In this document: in pieces, positions 13,318 to 17,478 of the stretch | Numbering within the stretch: the stretch's first letter is position 1 | Layout: every line of letters starts with the position of its first letter | Source of the DNA: Acidimicrobiia bacterium | Lineage (GTDB): Bacteria; Actinomycetota; Acidimicrobiia; Acidimicrobiales; Acidimicrobilacustridaceae | Reading direction: 5' to 3' | Length of the DNA: 17,478 nucleotides | NCBI GenBank assembly: GCA_018882825.1 | Contig: VERC01000014.1 | Location: 1-17,478, forward strand | Notes under the pieces: model-generated | The model's input: only the letters and a program-made list of their open reading frames with translations | Told to the model about the DNA's origin: nothing | Databases searched by the model: none | Translations under genes and position numbers: made by a program

Positions 13318-14856
13318 ATGACCGACTTCGATCTGCTCGTCGTCGGTTCCGGTATCGCCGGCCTCACCGCTGTCCTGCGCACCGACCCGTCGCTGCGCGT
13401 CGGCGTCATCGCCAAGGGACCTCTCGAACGAGCCACCACCATGTGGGCGCAGGGTGGGGTGGCGGCCGTGCTCGATCCGTCGATCGACACCACCGAGGCC
13501 CATCTCGCCGACACCGTCGCCGCTGGTGCCGGATTGTGTGATGTCGACGCCGTGCGCGTCCTCGTCGACGAGGGACCTGAACTGGTTCGGGGACTCGATG
13601 CCATCGGTGTCCGGTTCGATCGCGATGGGCAGGGTCGGCTCCTGCTGGCACGGGAGGGTGGTCATTCGGCGGCGCGAATCGTGCACGCCGGTGGCGCGGC
13701 CACCGGTGCGGAACTCGAACGGGCACTCGTCGCCGCTGTCCGGTCGCGGGGGGTGACGATCCACGAGCACGCCTTCGCCGTCGATCTGCTCGTCGAGCAC
13801 GGCCGGTGTGGCGGAGTGCGCACCCTGCTGGCCGACGGCCGGGTCGTCGACCTGCGCGCCCGTCATGTGCTGCTGGCCGCGGGCGGCGCTGGCCAGATGT
13901 ACGCGGTGACCACCACACCCGTCGGTTCCACCGGTGACGGGATCGCCATGGCATTGCGGGCCGGCGCCGCGGTGGCCGATCTGGAGTTCGTGCAGTTCCA
14001 TCCGACTGCGCTCCACCACGAACGGGTCCCCAAGCCGTTGCTGTCCGAGGCCCTGCGGGGACATGGCGCGCTCATCGTCGACGTGAACGGTGAACGGTTC
14101 GTCGACGAGTTGCTGCCCCGCGATCAGGTCAGTCGGGCGATCACTGCTCGGATGAACGATCTCGGCGTCGATCACTGTCTGCTCGACGTGCGGGATCTCG
14201 CCGACTTCGTCACTCGGTTCCCCACGATCGCCACGGTGCTGGCCGACGTCGGACTCGACCCGACCGTCGACCTGCTGCCCATCGCACCCGCGGCGCACTA
14301 CCTGTGCGGAGGTGTGCTCACCGACCTCGACGGAGCCACGAGCCTCCCCGGCCTGTGGGCGGCCGGTGAGGTGGCGTGCACCGGCGTGCACGGCGCCAAC
14401 CGCCTGGCGTCCAACTCACTGCTCGAGGGGCTCGTGTTCGGCGCCCGGGTGATCGATGCCATCGGTCGGGGCGTCGACACGTGCTCGATGACCGGGGCCA
14501 TGCGCGCGCTCGACGAACCGCGCCCGCCCTGGCGGACCCCGGCGCTGCTTCCCGTCGATCCGATCGTCGGTCACCAGCCCTCGGTCGATCGAGCCCGTGC
14601 CGACCTGCAGCAGGCCATGACCCTCGGTGCCGGGGTGCTGCGTGACGCCCGATCGCTGGCCGACACCGCCTCGGTGGTGGATGGCATCGACGGGCTGCCG
14701 GCCGGTGTCGCCGGGTGGGAGTTGGCCAATCTGCGTGACGTCGCGTCGGCATTGCTGGTGGCCGCCGCGGCCCGCACCGAGACCCGGGGTGCGCACGCCC
14801 GGCGCGACTTCCCTTCCACCGACCCGACGCTGGCCCGACGATTGGTGCTGAGTTGA
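13318..14856 (+). CDS. nadB: L-aspartate oxidase
   Basis: FAD enzyme oxidising L-aspartate to iminoaspartate, the first committed step of de novo NAD synthesis. The 512-residue protein has an N-terminal FAD fold with GSGIAG (10-15), then RATTMWAQGGVAAV (38-51), FVQFHPTAL (224-232), RFVDELLPRDQVSRAI and APAAHYLCGGV. HGANRLASNSLLEGLVFG (358-375) is the other flavin-contact region. The C-terminal ARRDFP matches the family. The context (nadC next, overlapping or close) favours aspartate oxidase over fumarate reductase or succinate dehydrogenase. No ribosome-binding site lies before the ATG at 13318, which is 25 bp after panD. nadA, whose enzyme uses the product, is not in this window. Confidence 0.95.
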   Translation: MTDFDLLVVGSGIAGLTAVLRTDPSLRVGVIAKGPLERATTMWAQGGVAAVLDPSIDTTEAHLADTVAAGAGLCDVDAVRVLVDEGPELVRGLDAIGVRFDRDGQGRLLLAREGGHSAARIVHAGGAATGAELERALVAAVRSRGVTIHEHAFAVDLLVEHGRCGGVRTLLADGRVVDLRARHVLLAAGGAGQMYAVTTTPVGSTGDGIAMALRAGAAVADLEFVQFHPTALHHERVPKPLLSEALRGHGALIVDVNGERFVDELLPRDQVSRAITARMNDLGVDHCLLDVRDLADFVTRFPTIATVLADVGLDPTVDLLPIAPAAHYLCGGVLTDLDGATSLPGLWAAGEVACTGVHGANRLASNSLLEGLVFGARVIDAIGRGVDTCSMTGAMRALDEPRPPWRTPALLPVDPIVGHQPSVDRARADLQQAMTLGAGVLRDARSLADTASVVDGIDGLPAGVAGWELANLRDVASALLVAAAARTETRGAHARRDFPSTDPTLARRLVLS

Positions 14857-14885
14857 CCGGTTCGCCCGCGGCGCGTCCGACCGGG

Positions 14886-14891
14886 CAGGCT
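14886..14891 (+). promoter_or_regulatory. Possible weak -10 box for nadC
   Basis: CAGGCT lies six bases before the ATG at 14898 and differs from the MFS box (TAGGCT, same spacing) only in its first base. It could be a weak leaderless promoter inside the operon. The evidence is resemblance only. Confidence 0.25.
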
Positions 14892-14897
14892 CTGGGG

Positions 14898-15782
14898 ATG
14901 TCCACGCCGCTCCCGCCGCCCCGCACCGCGGTCGTCGACGCCGTTTCGCGAGCGTTGGCCGAGGATCTCGAACCCCTGGGTGATGTCACCTCCTCGTTGT
15001 TGCCGGCCGACCTGGTGGCCACCGCCCGCTTCGTGGTCCGGGTCGACGGTGTGGTGGCCGGGTGCGCCTGCGTCACCGAGACCTACGCCCAACTCGATCC
15101 CACGGTCTCGATCTCGTGGTCGGTCACCGACGGCGATGTGGTCGCGGCCGGCACCGAACTGGCCGCCATCACCGGACCACTCCCGTCGTTGCTCACCGGA
15201 GAACGCACGGCGCTGAACCTGCTCGGACACCTCTCCGGCATCGCCACCGCCACCGCCGCCCATGTGGCCGCGGCCCGCGCGGGTGGGAATGCACAGGTGT
15301 GGGACACGCGCAAGACCACCCCCGGACTCCGGGCGCTGGAGAAGGCAGCGGTGCGCGCCGGTGGTGGTCGCAACCACCGCGGCAACCTCAGTGACTGGAT
15401 CCTCCTCAAGGACAACCACATCGCGCTCTACGGCATCGCCGATGCCGTGGCTCGGGCCCGGGCGATGTGGCCGGCCAAGACCGTGCACGTGGAGTGCGAC
15501 ACCGTCGCCCAGGTGCGCGAGGCGCTCGATGCCGGGGCCGATGCGCTGCTGCTCGACAACATGTCGCCCGAGAAGGTGCGCGAGTGCGTCGCCATGGTCG
15601 CGACGTCGGCGAGGCGCCCCCTGCTGGAGGCTTCGGGGGGGATCACGCTCGACACCATCGCCGACTACAGCGCAACCGGTGTCGACTGCATCTCGGTCGG
15701 TGGTCTCACCAACTCCTCACCGGTGCTCGACATCGGTCTCGACATCGAGAGCGGCGTCGAGACCGGCGCCGGGTCGGACTGA
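14898..15782 (+). CDS. nadC: Nicotinate-nucleotide pyrophosphorylase (quinolinate PRTase)
   Basis: Converts quinolinate and PRPP to nicotinate mononucleotide, CO2 and pyrophosphate. The 294-residue protein contains the N-terminal EDLEPLGDVTSSLL segment, LLTGERTALNLLGHLSGIATAT, and the phosphate-binding WDTRKTTPGLRALEK (135-149) followed by GGGRNHRGNLSDWILLKDNH (155-174). VECDTVAQ, LLLDNM and LEASGGITLDTIADYSATGVD close the barrel. I chose the ATG at 14898. An in-frame TTG at 14853 would overlap the nadB stop (TTGA) and add 15 residues not seen in the family, but it cannot be excluded by sequence. It follows nadB in the same operon, and coaX starts 13 bp after its stop. Confidence 0.95.
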   Translation: MSTPLPPPRTAVVDAVSRALAEDLEPLGDVTSSLLPADLVATARFVVRVDGVVAGCACVTETYAQLDPTVSISWSVTDGDVVAAGTELAAITGPLPSLLTGERTALNLLGHLSGIATATAAHVAAARAGGNAQVWDTRKTTPGLRALEKAAVRAGGGRNHRGNLSDWILLKDNHIALYGIADAVARARAMWPAKTVHVECDTVAQVREALDAGADALLLDNMSPEKVRECVAMVATSARRPLLEASGGITLDTIADYSATGVDCISVGGLTNSSPVLDIGLDIESGVETGAGSD

Positions 15783-15790
15783 GGGAGGGG
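15783..15790 (+). promoter_or_regulatory. Ribosome-binding site of coaX
   Basis: GGGAGGGG, starting right after the nadC stop and ending five bases before the GTG at 15796. This is the strongest Shine-Dalgarno-like site in the window and supports the GTG as the coaX start. Confidence 0.75.
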
Positions 15791-15795
15791 CGCAC

Positions 15796-16590
15796 GTGCT
15801 GCTCGCCGTCGACGTCGGCAACACCCAGACCGTGGTCGGTCTCTACGAGTTGGTCGACCGCACCGCGGCCGGCCGTCGACCGGAGGACGGTCTGCTCGAC
15901 ACGTGGCGCATCTCCACCATCGCCGACCGCACCCGCGATGAACTGGCCGTGACCCTGCAGGGTTTCCTCGCGCTGCGCGGCAACTCGTTCCGCGACATCG
16001 ACGGCATCGTGGTGTCGTCCGGGGTGCCACGGGTGACGGCCACCCTGCGTGACGTGACCGCCCGCCACTTCGACTTCGAACCGATCGTCATCGAACCCGG
16101 TGTCCGCACCGGCATCCGCATCGACTACGACAATCCAAAGGAGGTCGGCGCCGATCGCATCGCCAATGCCATCGGCGCCTACGACCTCTACGGCGGGCCG
16201 ACGATCATCGCCGACTTCGGTACCGCCACCACCTGTGACGCCATCAGCGATGACGGCGTCTACCTCGGTGGCGCCATCGCTCCCGGTATCGAGATCTCAC
16301 TCGATGCGCTGGTCGGCCGCGCTGCCGCGTTGCGGGCGGTCGAGTTGAAGGAACCCCGCGGGGTCCTCGGCAAGTCGACCGTCGAATCGATCCAGTCGGG
16401 TGTGCTGTACGGATTCGCCTCGCAGGTGGACGGACTGTGTGCGCGGATCGAGCGGCAACTGGGTCCGTGCACCGTCATCTCCACCGGCGGACTGGCCGAG
16501 ACCATCACACCGTTCTCCGAACGCATCCAGCACACCGAGCCGTGGCTGACGCTCCACGGCCTTCGACTCGTGCACGAGAAGAACGTCTGA
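15796..16590 (+). CDS. coaX: Type III pantothenate kinase
   Basis: Phosphorylates pantothenate, the first step from pantothenate to CoA. CoaX-type kinases are insensitive to CoA feedback and need a monovalent cation. The 264-residue ASKHA-fold protein has the phosphate-1 motif VDVGNTQTVVGLY (5-17), the VGADRIANAIGAY motif (117-129, catalytic aspartate D120), the phosphate-2 motif IIADFGTATTCD (137-148) and GGAIAPGIEIS. STVESIQSGVLYG and VISTGGLAETI complete the fold. The GTG start at 15796 follows a strong ribosome-binding site. It closes the panC-panD-nadB-nadC-coaX run, linking CoA and NAD supply. Its stop lies 9 bp from the stop of the convergent polyprenyl synthase gene. Confidence 0.96.
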   Translation: MLLAVDVGNTQTVVGLYELVDRTAAGRRPEDGLLDTWRISTIADRTRDELAVTLQGFLALRGNSFRDIDGIVVSSGVPRVTATLRDVTARHFDFEPIVIEPGVRTGIRIDYDNPKEVGADRIANAIGAYDLYGGPTIIADFGTATTCDAISDDGVYLGGAIAPGIEISLDALVGRAAALRAVELKEPRGVLGKSTVESIQSGVLYGFASQVDGLCARIERQLGPCTVISTGGLAETITPFSERIQHTEPWLTLHGLRLVHEKNV

Positions 16591-16599
16591 GTCCTCGGA

Positions 16600-17478
16600 T
16601 CAGGCGGCGGCGTCGACGGTGCCGAGCAGGTGCTCGGCCGCCTCGCCCAGCGCCGTCACCGCTTCACTGCCGACGAACGGCTCGATGGCTCGTTGCCCGT
16701 CGGTGATGAACGCCCGGGCGGTGTCGAGCGCGCCCTTCACCTCGGCCGACTCGCGCACCACGGCTCGGGCCGCATCGAGCGTCATCGGATCGTCGACCGG
16801 CTCCAGCGAGCCGTCGACCGGTGAGAGCTGCACGAGCAGACGGCGCAACTGCTCCGCGTCAGGACCTCCGGCACCCAGGATGCGGATGACCGGAAGGGTG
16901 TAGGTGCCCTCCACGAGATCGTGACCGGCCGGCTTGCCCAGTTCGGCATCGGTGGCGGTCAGATCCAACAGGTCGTCGACGATCTGGAAGGCCATACCGA
17001 ACCCGCGACCGAAGGTGCTGAAGGCATCGATCTGCTCCCGGGGCAGTCCGGCCACGATGCCGCCGATGCGACACGAGGTGGCCAGCAGCGAGGCCGTCTT
17101 CCCGTCGATCGAACGCAGGTAGGCGTCCTCGGTGCGGTCCAGGTCGAAGGCGTGCTGCAACTCGAGCACCTGACCCTCGCACAGCCGGCCGATGGTGGCG
17201 GCCAGCAGACCGGCCACCTCGGTGCCGAGGGACGCGGCGATCTCCGAGGCCCGGGCCAGCAGGAAGTCGCCGGCGAGGATGGCCTTGAGGTTGCCCCAGC
17301 GGGCATTGACGCTCTCGACGGTGCGGCGGGTGGTGGCGTCGTCCATCACGTCGTCGTGGTAGAGCGAGCCCAGGTGCACCAACTCGACCGAGACGGCGCC
17401 CATGATCACGCCCTCGGACGCGGCTCGCATCGACGACGAGGAGGCGGCCGCAGCGGTGATGGCGAAGGCCGGTCGCAC
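16600..17478 (-). CDS. All-trans polyprenyl diphosphate synthase (5' end outside window)
   Basis: Extends allylic diphosphates with isopentenyl diphosphate to a long isoprenoid, most likely the menaquinone side chain. The visible 292 residues begin in the family's usual KRxRP region (VRPAFAITAAAA), so about 50-70 N-terminal residues lie beyond the window and the GTG at the edge is not the start. The first aspartate-rich motif is HDDVMDD (41-47) and the second is FQIVDDLLD (164-172). GKPAGHDLVEGTYTLP (181-196) follows as in the family. A small residue (G37) five positions before the first motif fits a long-chain product, though exact length cannot be read. It is the only minus-strand gene and converges on coaX with a 9-bp gap. 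Confidence 0.92.
   Translation of the reverse strand: MRPAFAITAAAASSSSMRAASEGVIMGAVSVELVHLGSLYHDDVMDDATTRRTVESVNARWGNLKAILAGDFLLARASEIAASLGTEVAGLLAATIGRLCEGQVLELQHAFDLDRTEDAYLRSIDGKTASLLATSCRIGGIVAGLPREQIDAFSTFGRGFGMAFQIVDDLLDLTATDAELGKPAGHDLVEGTYTLPVIRILGAGGPDAEQLRRLLVQLSPVDGSLEPVDDPMTLDAARAVVRESAEVKGALDTARAFITDGQRAIEPFVGSEAVTALGEAAEHLLGTVDAAA

Noticed and set aside
11867..14391. Minus-strand open frames opposite panC, panD and nadB
   Set aside because: Compositional shadows of strongly conserved + strand genes; no family motifs.
14853..14897. TTG start for nadC overlapping the nadB stop
   Set aside because: Possible coupling, but TTG is rare and the added 15 residues do not resemble the family N-terminus; ATG at 14898 preferred.
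16588..16604. CTGA/TCAG pair between coaX and the polyprenyl synthase as a bidirectional terminator
   Set aside because: A four-base stem with no T-run, too weak to support.
1..17478. Mobile elements, CRISPR arrays, phage genes or attachment sites
   Set aside because: I found no transposase, integrase, spaced direct repeats or duplication of the tRNA 3' end in the window.

Overview
This 17.5 kb window is GC-rich, dense, largely chromosomal housekeeping DNA. Its gene content points to an actinomycete-type (Actinomycetota) bacterium: topA, tmk and holB lie close together, a SigR-like sigma factor overlaps an RsrA-like zinc anti-sigma gene, and a DUF2342-type zincin precedes tilS, hpt and a folE-folP-folB-folK run. 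An Acidimicrobiia-like lineage is possible, but this is inference. Almost every gene is on the + strand, many start inside the stop codon of the previous gene (ATGA or GTGA overlaps), and no gap exceeds about 65 bp apart from those holding a tRNA or start signals. I see no insertion sequence, prophage, CRISPR array or island of unusual composition.

Layout. 1-5370: the 3' two thirds of DNA topoisomerase I (topA), an MFS exporter, thymidylate kinase (tmk) and the DNA polymerase III delta' subunit (holB). 5372-6584: a hairpin, a tRNA-Thr(CGT), and 3 bp after it a SigR-type ECF sigma factor, an RsrA-type anti-sigma factor and a 44-residue membrane peptide. 6589-9155: a zincin metalloprotease-like protein, tRNA-Ile lysidine synthetase (tilS) and hypoxanthine phosphoribosyltransferase (hpt). 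9207-11943: folate synthesis genes folE, folP, folB and folK, interrupted by a gene for a phosphatase-fold protein whose catalytic cysteine is alanine. 11987-16590: pantothenate/CoA genes (panC, panD, coaX) around NAD genes (nadB, nadC). 16600-17478: a convergent long-chain polyprenyl diphosphate synthase, cut by the window end.

How the genes work together. The second half is a cofactor-supply cluster. FolE, FolB, FolK and FolP cover GTP to dihydropteroate. PanD and PanC make beta-alanine and join it to pantoate, and CoaX phosphorylates the resulting pantothenate. NadB and NadC act on either side of the missing NadA. The sigma/anti-sigma pair should sense thiol-disulfide stress. Several starts (2073, 6450, 8580, perhaps 14898) have a TANNNT-like -10 box 6-7 nt upstream and no ribosome-binding site, which suggests leaderless transcripts.

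The window does not contain an obvious new multi-gene system. The points most worth a second look are the pseudophosphatase in the folate operon, the tRNA-Thr that abuts the sigma-factor start codon, the leaderless promoter pattern (including one for the 44-residue peptide), and a context-dependent preference for GATC at aspartate codons.
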